Source of the DNA: Bacteroidales bacterium UBA1628 | Lineage (GTDB): Bacteria > Bacteroidota > Bacteroidia > Bacteroidales > UBA932 | Length of the DNA stretch: 5,292 nt | NCBI GenBank assembly: GCA_002321335.1 | Contig: DCMG01000151.1 | Coordinates: 1-5,292, forward strand | Direction of reading: 5' to 3' | Program-made: the position numbers and the translations under genes | In this document: positions 1 to 5,290 of the stretch, in pieces | How the letters are laid out: each line of letters opens with the position of its first letter | Numbering within the stretch: the first letter of the stretch is position 1 | Notes under the pieces: generated by a model | The model's database searches: none | Seen by the model: only the letters and a program-made list of their open reading frames with translations | What the model was told of the DNA's origin: nothing

Positions 1-2
1 CG

Positions 3-668
3 GCTCCCGACTACGACTTCAACCAGGACATCACACTCTACAAGGCATACCCGAAGAAGACCATCTACGCCGTTTGGGAAGAGAATACGCCTGTGACAGA
101 CGAAGAGTGGCTGGATCTTGGACTTCCTTCAGGTAATCTCTGGAGAAACAGGAATATAGGTGCGGACAAGGAGACTGATTTCGGTGGATACTACGCTTGG
201 GGTGAGTCGAAGGAATTCAACTCAACAACAGTCACAGATTACAAGGCTTATTATATATATACTAATCTAAAGAAATATGTGAGTTATCAAGGTACATCCT
301 ATGATACAGCAACACAATTATTGCCAGGAACATGTACACCTGATCAAGATGATTGGACAGAACTTGTTAATAATTGCGACACGGAAAAATCCAAGTGGAC
401 AACTAAAAATTCGGTTGAAGGTGTGGAGTTCTTTTTTGAGAATGGAAAATCTATTTTCTTCCCTGCGGCTGGTTATAAAATGGCCAATGGTGATAAGAAA
501 CTTATTGGTACAGGATGTCGCTATTGGAGTTCAGAATTTAAAGCACGTTATTATGGAGAAGAATCCGTAGCGGCTTGTCTTGGAATGGATCCTTCTAATA
601 TTTATAATAATTTAAAAGATCAGTCTTTTTGGTTTAAAACACCAATCAGACCTATCAGGAAGAAGTAA
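3..668 (+). CDS. Surface protein with C-terminal FISUMP-type domain, 3' part (5' end outside window)
   Basis: The frame is open from the first complete codon (position 3) to TAA at 666-668, so this is the last ~221 residues of a larger protein. The GTG at 93 is an internal Val codon, not a start. Residues 1-30 end in TIYAVWEENTPV, which resembles the end of an InlB B-repeat/Listeria-Bacteroides repeat (Flg_new type) as found in Bacteroidales surface proteins. Next comes WLDLGLPSGNLW...NIGA...GGYYAWGE, the characteristic opening of the Bacteroidales FISUMP-like domain. It continues with WTELVNNC, WTTKNSVEG, SIFFPAAGY, YWSSEF and a terminal IRPIRKK, all in the usual order. The W-RMPT motif normally ahead of the (D/E)W-ELxNNC stretch is missing and LPGTCTPDQ stands in its place. 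The probable location is the cell surface or outer membrane, but no signal peptide is visible because the N-terminus is missing. The exact role is unknown. The first ~120 bases are 53% GC and the rest is much more AT-rich. Domain assignment is fairly sure; function is not. Confidence 0.85.
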   Translation, partial: APDYDFNQDITLYKAYPKKTIYAVWEENTPVTDEEWLDLGLPSGNLWRNRNIGADKETDFGGYYAWGESKEFNSTTVTDYKAYYIYTNLKKYVSYQGTSYDTATQLLPGTCTPDQDDWTELVNNCDTEKSKWTTKNSVEGVEFFFENGKSIFFPAAGYKMANGDKKLIGTGCRYWSSEFKARYYGEESVAACLGMDPSNIYNNLKDQSFWFKTPIRPIRKK

Positions 669-669
669 T

Positions 670-688
670 AGTATTATAACGTAATACT
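670..688 (+). other. Small perfect hairpin just after the stop codon
   Basis: AGTATTA (670-676) and TAATACT (682-688) form a 7-bp AT-rich stem around a 5-nt loop, beginning 2 nt after the stop codon. No T-tract follows, so it is not itself a terminator. It sits in the 3' untranslated region ahead of the stronger hairpin at 707-732 and could be a transcript-end stabiliser. That role is inferred. Confidence 0.45.
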
Positions 689-706
689 GTGACCTTTAAT
701 AAAACG

Positions 707-742
707 AGGGATCGGCTTCGATGCCGGTCCCTTATTGTTTTT
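707..742 (+). terminator. Rho-independent terminator of the upstream surface-protein gene
   Basis: AGGGATCGGC (707-716) pairs with GCCGGTCCCT (723-732) over 10 bp, with one G-U wobble and a TTCGAT loop. The tail TATTGTTTTT follows. The A-rich bases before the stem (AATAAAA) can pair partly with the T-rich tail. It lies 39 nt after the TAA at 668 in the same orientation, so it closes that transcript. Confidence 0.88.
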
Positions 743-796
743 CGTTGCGTTGTTCCATCAGGGTGGCATAAAAATGACTCCGTAAGCCGGCATTAG

Positions 797-1102
797 GTTT
801 CTCATACACATTCACTGAAAGCGATAAATTTTCCTGTTGTTGTATCAACAGAAATGAATATGTCAAAAACAAACTCTTGGATAGTAACATGGGACTATAT
901 CACCGATTACAGCGTAAACAACAAAGGCTACTACTGGATGTCCGATGAAAAGACAGCCTTTACTTTCCAAGACAACACGCGTGTAAAGGTCGCTCCAGAC
1001 GCTGATAACTCATATCCTTTCAAAAATCGCCAATCCGTACTCGAAATTCTTCCGATAAATGCACAGGATTGCTGTGCAATCCGTTGCGTGAAAGCAGAAT
1101 AA
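797..1102 (+). pseudogene. Headless C-terminal fragment of a FISUMP-type surface protein
   Basis: The frame is open from 797 (just after TAG at 794-796) to TAA at 1100-1102. The first ATG is at 854, giving 82 residues, but recognisable coding sense starts earlier (KAINFPVVVSTEMN at about 818-859), upstream of any start codon. The order INFP..., GYYWMSDE, AFTFQ, VKVAPD and terminal AIRCVKAE follows the last third of a FISUMP-like domain: FPAAGYR, YYWSS, L-F, R-G-VRCVK. The opening half, including the CPxGWRxPT motif, is absent. There is no signal peptide or clear ribosome binding site, and CTGTTG/CAACAG (834-839/846-851) forms a small hairpin over the ATG region. It is followed by its own terminator at 1139-1169, as expected for the 3' end of a formerly complete gene. 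The most likely reading is a remnant left by recombination or deletion; a short expressed protein starting at 854 is the less likely alternative. Confidence 0.6.
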
Positions 1103-1138
1103 CTTAAGAACTCCGGCAAAATACAAATCATAATACCC

Positions 1139-1169
1139 GAGGCGGCAACCACTAACTGCTGCCTCTTTT
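1139..1169 (+). terminator. Rho-independent terminator behind the surface-protein fragment
   Basis: GAGGCGGCA (1139-1147) pairs with TGCTGCCTC (1157-1165) over 9 bp with one G-U wobble and a 9-nt loop, followed by TTTT (1166-1169). It starts 36 nt after the stop of the 797-1102 fragment. Its stem is nearly the same as that of the terminator at 3777-3815. Confidence 0.8.
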
Positions 1170-1247
1170 GTGTCATCGTTAAGGCATCAGATAACGGAAT
1201 CATGCGCTTTAGGCTTACTCCTGCAGCCTTAGGAACACTTTCGGCCT

Positions 1248-1298
1248 CGTTTGCTCCTCAAGAGTGCATCCTGCACTCTCGGGAAACGTTTGTCCTCA
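1248..1298. repeat. Perfect palindrome flanked by near-identical direct repeats
   Basis: AGAGTGCA (1261-1268) and TGCACTCT (1272-1279) form a perfect 8-bp stem with a 3-nt loop (TCC). It is flanked by CGTTTGCTCCTCA (1248-1260) and CGTTTGTCCTCA (1287-1298), direct repeats that differ by one inserted base. The element lies in non-coding DNA between the terminator at 1139-1169 and the convergent gene ending at 1386. No T-tract follows on either strand, so it is not an obvious terminator. It could be a REP-like intergenic repeat or a protein-binding or recombination site. Which of these is correct cannot be told from one copy. The rest of 1170-1385 holds only weaker GC-rich inverted repeats and no gene. 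Confidence 0.5.
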
Positions 1299-1356
1299 TT
1301 TGCTGCGTTTTACGGTTTACGCCGTGTGCCGGTTGACGGTTTCGGCAGGTCAGGCG

Positions 1357-1381
1357 GATAAAACGAGAAAGCCGCGGCGGC
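1357..1381 (-). terminator. Weak candidate terminator of the AAA-ATPase/nuclease gene
   Basis: Read on the minus strand, GCCG-CCG-CGGC (1381-1371) is a 4-bp all-GC stem with a 3-nt loop, followed by TTTCTCGTTTT. It begins 4 nt after the TGA at 1386. The stem is short and the T-tract is interrupted, so this is only a possibility. No better terminator is visible downstream on that strand. Confidence 0.3.
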
Positions 1382-1385
1382 ACCG

Positions 1386-2927
1386 TCAGACAATCTTCCA
1401 TCCGTCGATGCGGCGGGCGAAGGTGGAGAAATTGACGCCTATCTTGAATATCTTCCTGCGGTCGTCGGCGAACGGACGGGCGTAGCCCCTCTCCTCGATC
1501 TGGGCGAGGGCCTCATCAGGAGTGGAGTCAGTCTTGATTTCGATGATGTAGACGTAGTCCTCGGTCTTGATGAGGATGTCTATGCGGCCGTTGGACGTCG
1601 TGCGCTCCGTTTCGACATATTCCCCCATCAGCTCGATGATGATGTACATCGCGTATTGAAAGTCCTTCTCGCAGTCTGCCTGGATCTGGTAGTTTGTTCT
1701 GGAGAAGAGGGCGTCGAGGCGAGTCATGAAGCTTTCCGGGTTGCCGGCCTCGACATCCATCGACATGAGGGAAATCAAGGTGTTGGTGGAGTCGCTCTGG
1801 ACCGGGGCGTAGTAACCCAGCAGGAAATTGAGGAAGCCGTCTTTAACTTCCATGTTCGGGAAGCCCAGCGCATAGAGGTTGAAACGTGGGTCAAAGCCCT
1901 TGATGGTTAGGTAGCCACTCTGGTAAAGGAGAGGAACCGGGTTGAGGAAAGCCGTGTTCACGTCGGTCAGCAGAGAGGATCCCACAAGGTCGCTTGACAG
2001 GCGGGTCACGTCATAGGAAGTCTTCCTCATCACCTTGACGAGGAATGAGGGCGTGCCCGTCTCAAACCAATATTCAAGAAACTCCTTGACCTTAAATGTG
2101 TTGAGTAGACTGAAAGGGTTATAGACACCGGCAGCCTTTGGGTGGAAGTGGTAGCCGTCATACATAAGGGCAAGCTTGCGGTAACATTCCTCTTCGGAGA
2201 GGTTATTGGCCTTGGCCAGTTCCTTGACACTACCATCGAAATAAACTTTGAGGTCGGACTCAGAGATTCCGCAGATGTCGGAATATTCCTTGTCCAATGA
2301 GATGTCCTGCAGATTATTTAGGTCGCTGAACACGCTCATCTTCCCGATCTTAGTGACCCCGGTGAGGAAACCGAAACGGATTAACGCATCCTTGGACTTC
2401 ATCACGCCATAGAAGCCGCGGAGCGTCTCTCGCATCTTGTCCTGCAGATCCGGATTGTCAAGGTTGTCGATGACAGGCTTATCATATTCATCGACCAGAA
2501 TGACAACCTGGCGGCCAGTCACCCTGTACGCGGCGTCAATGATGTCCTTAAATCTGGCGGAATGCGAGTCAAAACGTCGGGTGACACCAAATTTGGCCTC
2601 CATGTTGGCCAAATGCTGTGAAAGGGTGACATTCAATGCGGTCTCGTCATTGTACGACTCCCCACTGAGATCGAAGTGCAGCACCGGGTACTCTGTCCAC
2701 TCTTTTTCCAGCGATGCGATCGCCAATCCGTCGAAAAGTTCTTTCTTTCCTTGGAAATATGCCTCAATCGTCGAAATCAGCAGACTCTTGCCGAACCGCC
2801 TAGGACGGCTCAGAAAATAGTATTGACCGGTCTGGGCAATCTTGTAGATAAGGTCGGTCTTGTCAACATAGACGAACCCGCCTTGACGGATTTTCTCAAA
2901 ATTCTGTATTCCAATCGGGTAAAGCAT
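1386..2927 (-). CDS. AAA-ATPase-like protein with C-terminal PD-(D/E)XK nuclease domain (PF09820 + PF08011 type)
   Basis: This is a complete 513-residue protein, from ATG at 2927 to TGA at 1386-1388, of the usual length for the family. The N-terminal half is the AAA-ATPase_like domain. It opens with the family signature LYPIGIQNFEKIRQ and VDKT. The Walker A motif is RPRRFGKS (residues 41-48) and the Walker B is VILVDEYD (142-149). A conserved FGFLTGVTKIGK stretch follows at about 185-196. The C-terminal ~100 residues are a PDDEXK_9-type nuclease fold: Glu420, Asp450 in GRIDI, IEIK at 462-465 (Glu463, Lys465) and a following QIEERGYA helix. All expected catalytic positions appear intact. The protein should be cytoplasmic, as no signal peptide or membrane span is seen. 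The family is common and often multi-copy in Bacteroidales, and its biological role is not established; nucleic-acid cleavage powered or gated by ATP is inferred from the folds. A purine-rich AGGATAGG lies before the ATG, and a TATCTTTG promoter box lies 27 nt upstream of the start codon, so it is probably transcribed on its own. Confidence 0.95.
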   Translation of the reverse strand: MLYPIGIQNFEKIRQGGFVYVDKTDLIYKIAQTGQYYFLSRPRRFGKSLLISTIEAYFQGKKELFDGLAIASLEKEWTEYPVLHFDLSGESYNDETALNVTLSQHLANMEAKFGVTRRFDSHSARFKDIIDAAYRVTGRQVVILVDEYDKPVIDNLDNPDLQDKMRETLRGFYGVMKSKDALIRFGFLTGVTKIGKMSVFSDLNNLQDISLDKEYSDICGISESDLKVYFDGSVKELAKANNLSEEECYRKLALMYDGYHFHPKAAGVYNPFSLLNTFKVKEFLEYWFETGTPSFLVKVMRKTSYDVTRLSSDLVGSSLLTDVNTAFLNPVPLLYQSGYLTIKGFDPRFNLYALGFPNMEVKDGFLNFLLGYYAPVQSDSTNTLISLMSMDVEAGNPESFMTRLDALFSRTNYQIQADCEKDFQYAMYIIIELMGEYVETERTTSNGRIDILIKTEDYVYIIEIKTDSTPDEALAQIEERGYARPFADDRRKIFKIGVNFSTFARRIDGWKIV

Positions 2928-2954
2928 ACTGCCTATCCTTTAGTTCATTCCCTG

Positions 2955-2962
2955 CAAAGATA
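2955..2962 (-). promoter_or_regulatory. Bacteroidetes -7 promoter box for the AAA-ATPase/nuclease gene
   Basis: On the minus strand the bases read TATCTTTG, an exact match to the Bacteroidetes primary-sigma -7 consensus TAnnTTTG, 27 nt upstream of the ATG at 2927. An A/T run (2966-2974) sits directly upstream. No convincing TTTG -33 box is seen at the usual spacing, so the assignment rests on the -7 box and its position. Confidence 0.6.
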
Positions 2963-2986
2963 GAAACTTTTTTTGTACACTGCCAC

Positions 2987-3001
2987 ATGAATTCGATTCA
3001 T
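2987..3001. other. Short inverted repeat over the rloB-remnant stop codon
   Basis: ATGAAT-TCG-ATTCAT is a 6-bp perfect inverted repeat with a 3-nt loop that overlaps the TGA at 2998-3000. On the minus strand it is followed by an A-run, not a T-run, so it is not a standard terminator. No other terminator is visible between this remnant and the next gene on the same strand. Confidence 0.3.
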
Positions 3002-3606
3002 ATCGACAACCTCCATCTCTCGACTTCAGATTTACCTTTCGTCATCTCTTTCACTTTGACAAAAACACCCAATTCAATTAACAGTTGATACAAATTTGTT
3101 ACGGATTCAGAAAATTCCTGCCCGCTTTTTCTTTTCAAAGAATGAATTGACTCGGCTCTTAAACAAGCATCTTCTATACGTCTGTTGTGAGTTACAGGGT
3201 CAATGGCTAACATTAACTCAAAGAATTCTTCCTCTATAACTTTGCTTGTGTCATCATACAAGGGAATCGAAGCCTTGAACTTTTTGTTATAGGCTGTTAT
3301 ATGCTTATTGATTATTTCAATCTGAGCCTTGGAATGGCTTTCTCCTTTCACCGGAATCGGCTGCCCATCGTGATTTTGAAAGTGAAGTACAAACCAGTAC
3401 TCAATGCACATACTTGAGAACGCGACTTTAAATCCGTATGATCTTCCGAGCTTGACTCCCTCTTCAAAATCATTGTGTCCGTCATAATCGAACACAAGCC
3501 ATCGTTGAGTATATTTCTTTCTTTGGGTTTCAGATAATTTGTCGTATTTCCTCTGCGCTTCCTTCACGAAGTCCACACACTTTGAAATCCCGGAACCTTT
3601 AAGCAC
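2998..3606 (-). pseudogene. rloB: rloB-like gene, N-terminally truncated remnant
   Basis: The frame runs from GTG at 3606, immediately preceded in frame by TAA (3609-3607), to TGA at 2998-3000 and encodes ~202 residues. RloB-family landmarks are GSGISKCVDFVKEA (residues 4-17), VFDYDGHNDF (38-47, matching the family's VFDkDdf acidic motif), and CIEYWFVLHF (67-76, matching the hallmark C-E-W-LHF motif). The start of the family, roughly 45 residues ending in the (I/V)VCEGE-type motif with its conserved Glu, is missing. RloB proteins are usually encoded next to AAA15-type ATPases and are associated with restriction and phage-defence loci; a TOPRIM-like nuclease role is inferred from the acidic motifs. 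The sequence directly upstream is not rloB 5' coding but the beginning of an ATPase gene in another frame. With the N-terminal motif gone and no good start site, a functional product is unlikely. Translation from GTG at 3606 by re-initiation remains possible. GC content looks lower than in the neighbouring AAA-ATPase gene. Confidence 0.75.
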
Positions 3607-3638
3607 TTAAAATTGCTGAACGAAAACTGGACTAGCAT
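3594..3638 (-). pseudogene. 5' stub of an AAA15-type ATPase gene (rloA-like partner of RloB)
   Basis: From ATG at 3638 the minus strand reads MLVQFSFSNFKCLK, then runs out of frame into rloB sequence and stops at TGA 3566-3564 after 24 codons. The pattern ML(I/V)xFSxxNF(K/R)xxK is the typical N-terminus of AAA15/AAA21 ATPases, which precede RloB-like, TOPRIM-like and other effector genes in defence operons. Family members usually continue with D-E and a Walker A motif, and none of this is present. A TAAATTTG promoter box lies 30 nt upstream, so the native 5' end of the operon has been kept. Only about 14 residues support the assignment, but the match, the start codon, the promoter and the rloB neighbour all agree. 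Confidence 0.6.
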
Positions 3639-3668
3639 GGCGAATTCAATATTTTGACTTTAATGATG

Positions 3669-3676
3669 CAAATTTA
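3669..3676 (-). promoter_or_regulatory. Bacteroidetes -7 promoter box of the collapsed ATPase-rloB locus
   Basis: The minus strand reads TAAATTTG, an exact TAnnTTTG match, 30 nt upstream of the ATG at 3638, which predicts a leader of roughly 20-25 nt. No clear TTTG -33 box is seen upstream. The A/T-rich flanks and the position fit a genuine promoter of the original first gene. Confidence 0.55.
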
Positions 3677-3776
3677 GATGAAAAACATGAAATTTCGCAT
3701 TGTTAATTTGGACTTTTTTTCAAAATATTGCACAAATTGCCAATAAGAGTCGGTGTTCGTTGCTTGCTATTATACG

Positions 3777-3815
3777 AAAAAAGAGGCGGCGGCCCGGTGG
3801 GGACGCTGCCTCTTT
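3777..3815 (-). terminator. Rho-independent terminator of the fimbrillin/FISUMP gene
   Basis: On the minus strand AAAGAGGCAGCG (3815-3804) pairs with CGCCGCCTCTTT (3791-3780), 11 of 12 pairs with one A/C mismatch and a 12-nt GC-rich loop, running into TTTTTT (3782-3777). It begins 41 nt after the TAA at 3859-3857. On the plus strand the mismatch becomes a G-U pair, but no T-tract follows there. The rest of 3607-3856 holds this terminator, the hairpin at 3824-3843, the ATPase stub and its promoter. Confidence 0.82.
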
Positions 3816-3823
3816 GTGGGGTG

Positions 3824-3843
3824 TGAGTGAATATTATCACTCA
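3824..3843 (-). other. 3' UTR hairpin between the stop codon and terminator
   Basis: TGAGTGA (3824-3830) and TCACTCA (3837-3843) make a perfect 7-bp stem with a 6-nt AT loop, located between the TAA at 3857 and the terminator hairpin. It parallels the small hairpin found between stop and terminator at 670-688. No T-tract follows on the minus strand. A transcript-protecting role is inferred only from position. Confidence 0.4.
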
Positions 3844-3856
3844 GGTTATGTCGGGA

Positions 3857-5290
3857 TTAAATTCCTGACAATGGGAGCCAAGGAGTGAGGGTGGCTGTCT
3901 TGGCGTTTGGATCCTTGATAGGAAGGACATTGCCACCGAAACTACGAGGAGCGACATAGATGGCCATCTCGGCTTTGCTTCCACTGAATTTAATCAGCAA
4001 TGACTTGCCTCCTAGACCGTTTGTTCCATTGACTTCATTTGTGCCTGATTCATTGGACCAATAAACTCCAGTCTTTCCACGACCTTTTAAGTTGGCTTCA
4101 TTATCCAAATATCCGTATGCAGGCAGCCTGACAACTTTTGTATTATTGAATATCGCATCGTCAACGGATACGTTGGTTGCATTGGTTTTAGAGGATCTGA
4201 TTTCAACACATGGTACACTGCCAGTAGTGTTGACTTTCCACTGCATGGCATATTTGACACCATTAACTGTCTTAACCTCAGCATAACTACCATTAACAGT
4301 TCCCGTAGTAGGGATCAATGCCTCAAGTTCTGATGCAGTAGGTAGACGATAACCATCTGGACAAGGGTTGCCGCTGCGATCTTCCCACTTACTGTTCTCA
4401 TTATCTCCTACATAATCAAGAGGATTAACAAAGACTCCTGTCACCATGCCAAACATTATGGAACAGTTGTTTGCCCTTTCAGGAGTCCAATTGCTGTAGC
4501 ATGCTCCGTATGTAGTACCTCCTGGATTATTGTAACGCCACACATACCCTATCTTAGTGTCATAATAATTAACACCATTAATAAATATACTCTTTGGAAT
4601 TTGTCCATTAGAAGTAGTAATCTCTGCTGAACCTCCATCTTCAGTTATTACCGCCGCACAGTTTGATGGGAAGCCTAACCATCGTCCCCACTGGAAAAAA
4701 TATGCGTATGTACCAGATGTTAAAAGACCATTCTTTATTCCATTAGATGTGTAGGTAATCGGGGCGCAGAATCCACCTTTTTCTTCTATACTAGCTACAT
4801 TGTTGGTCCAACCATCGGCCCAAGATACTCTTGTATAACCATTACCAGAATCTTTCCATGTTGGATCAATGTCATCACCGCCCCAGTGGTCGGTGTTGCC
4901 TGGGTTGCTTGGATCCTCATCCGGCTGTGGCTCGGTCATGTCCACGATCACGCCGGAGTCGTTGCTGTCATTCTTGCGGATGAACTTGCCAGCGGCGATG
5001 TCGCGGGTTTTCAGGGATCCCTCGTACTCCTTGCCGTTGATGGTAACCTTGAATACAGGGGTTACGGATGCAGCCGGGATGACGTTGACATAGAAGCTGT
5101 TGCCGCCCGGGTTCACCGTGATGGCGCCGGCTGCCTGGTCGGTGACGGCGCGGTTCGCAAGACCGAGGGTGGCCTTGGTGATTACGTTGTCACCGGAGAT
5201 GGTGACAGGCTCGCCGTTCACGGTCACTCCCTCAGGGAGTTTGAGGGTGAAGTGGGCGAAGGAGAAGTGACGCTCCAGCTGGAGTGTGCC
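3857..5290 (-). CDS. Fimbrillin-like surface protein with C-terminal FISUMP domain, 3' part (5' end outside window)
   Basis: The frame is open from the window edge to TAA at 3859-3857, giving ~477 residues with the N-terminus missing. The GTG at 5227 is an internal codon, since matching sequence (HFSFAHFTLKLPEGVTV) continues upstream of it. Numbering from the first in-window residue, ~1-105 are a fimbrillin/Mfa-like module: ITVNPGGNSFYVNVIPA, then FKVTINGKEYEGSL and RDIAAGKF, the last being the usual strand before the module ends. An acidic Pro-rich linker follows (EPQPDEDPSNPGNTD, ~120-134). Residues ~137-477 form a FISUMP-type region with a Trp-rich FFQWGRWLGFP, WEDRSGNPCPDGYRLPT (~302-318), RLPAYGY, GVYWSNESG, AIYVAPRS and NVLPIKD. 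About 16 residues (PNAKTATLTPWLPLSGI) extend past the usual end of the domain. Such proteins are generally exported lipoproteins of the Bacteroidales cell surface, some of them fimbrial subunits; the role of this one is unknown. The linker marks a steep drop in GC content. No Cys-lipobox can be checked here. Confidence 0.88.
   Translation of the reverse strand, partial: GTLQLERHFSFAHFTLKLPEGVTVNGEPVTISGDNVITKATLGLANRAVTDQAAGAITVNPGGNSFYVNVIPAASVTPVFKVTINGKEYEGSLKTRDIAAGKFIRKNDSNDSGVIVDMTEPQPDEDPSNPGNTDHWGGDDIDPTWKDSGNGYTRVSWADGWTNNVASIEEKGGFCAPITYTSNGIKNGLLTSGTYAYFFQWGRWLGFPSNCAAVITEDGGSAEITTSNGQIPKSIFINGVNYYDTKIGYVWRYNNPGGTTYGACYSNWTPERANNCSIMFGMVTGVFVNPLDYVGDNENSKWEDRSGNPCPDGYRLPTASELEALIPTTGTVNGSYAEVKTVNGVKYAMQWKVNTTGSVPCVEIRSSKTNATNVSVDDAIFNNTKVVRLPAYGYLDNEANLKGRGKTGVYWSNESGTNEVNGTNGLGGKSLLIKFSGSKAEMAIYVAPRSFGGNVLPIKDPNAKTATLTPWLPLSGI

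Noticed and set aside
93..95. GTG as a possible start of the first surface-protein gene
   Set aside because: The frame is open back to position 3 and the upstream residues (TIYAVWEENTPV) are recognisable protein sequence, so this is an internal Val.
794..801. TAGGTTTC as a promoter box for the 797-1102 fragment
   Set aside because: It differs from TAnnTTTG at the last base, overlaps the start of the open frame and has no upstream -33 box.
931..1203. 90-codon minus-strand ORF
   Set aside because: It lies antisense over the surface-protein fragment and its terminator, and the protein resembles nothing; a shadow frame.
1264..1485. 73-codon plus-strand ORF
   Set aside because: It starts inside the palindrome at 1261-1279, has a composition unlike a protein gene, and runs antisense into the end of the ATPase/nuclease gene.
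1656..2963. Several ORFs of 68-127 codons inside the ATPase/nuclease gene on both strands
   Set aside because: They are shadows of a complete, motif-bearing 513-residue gene.
3700..3888. 62-codon plus-strand ORF
   Set aside because: It crosses the minus-strand terminator and stop codon of the fimbrillin gene and has no recognisable content.
4087..5093. ORFs of 64-74 codons inside the fimbrillin/FISUMP gene
   Set aside because: Antisense or out-of-frame shadows with no supporting motif.
5225..5227. GTG as a possible start of the fimbrillin/FISUMP gene
   Set aside because: In-frame coding continues to the window edge with fimbrillin-like strands (HFSFAHFTLKL), so the gene starts outside the window.
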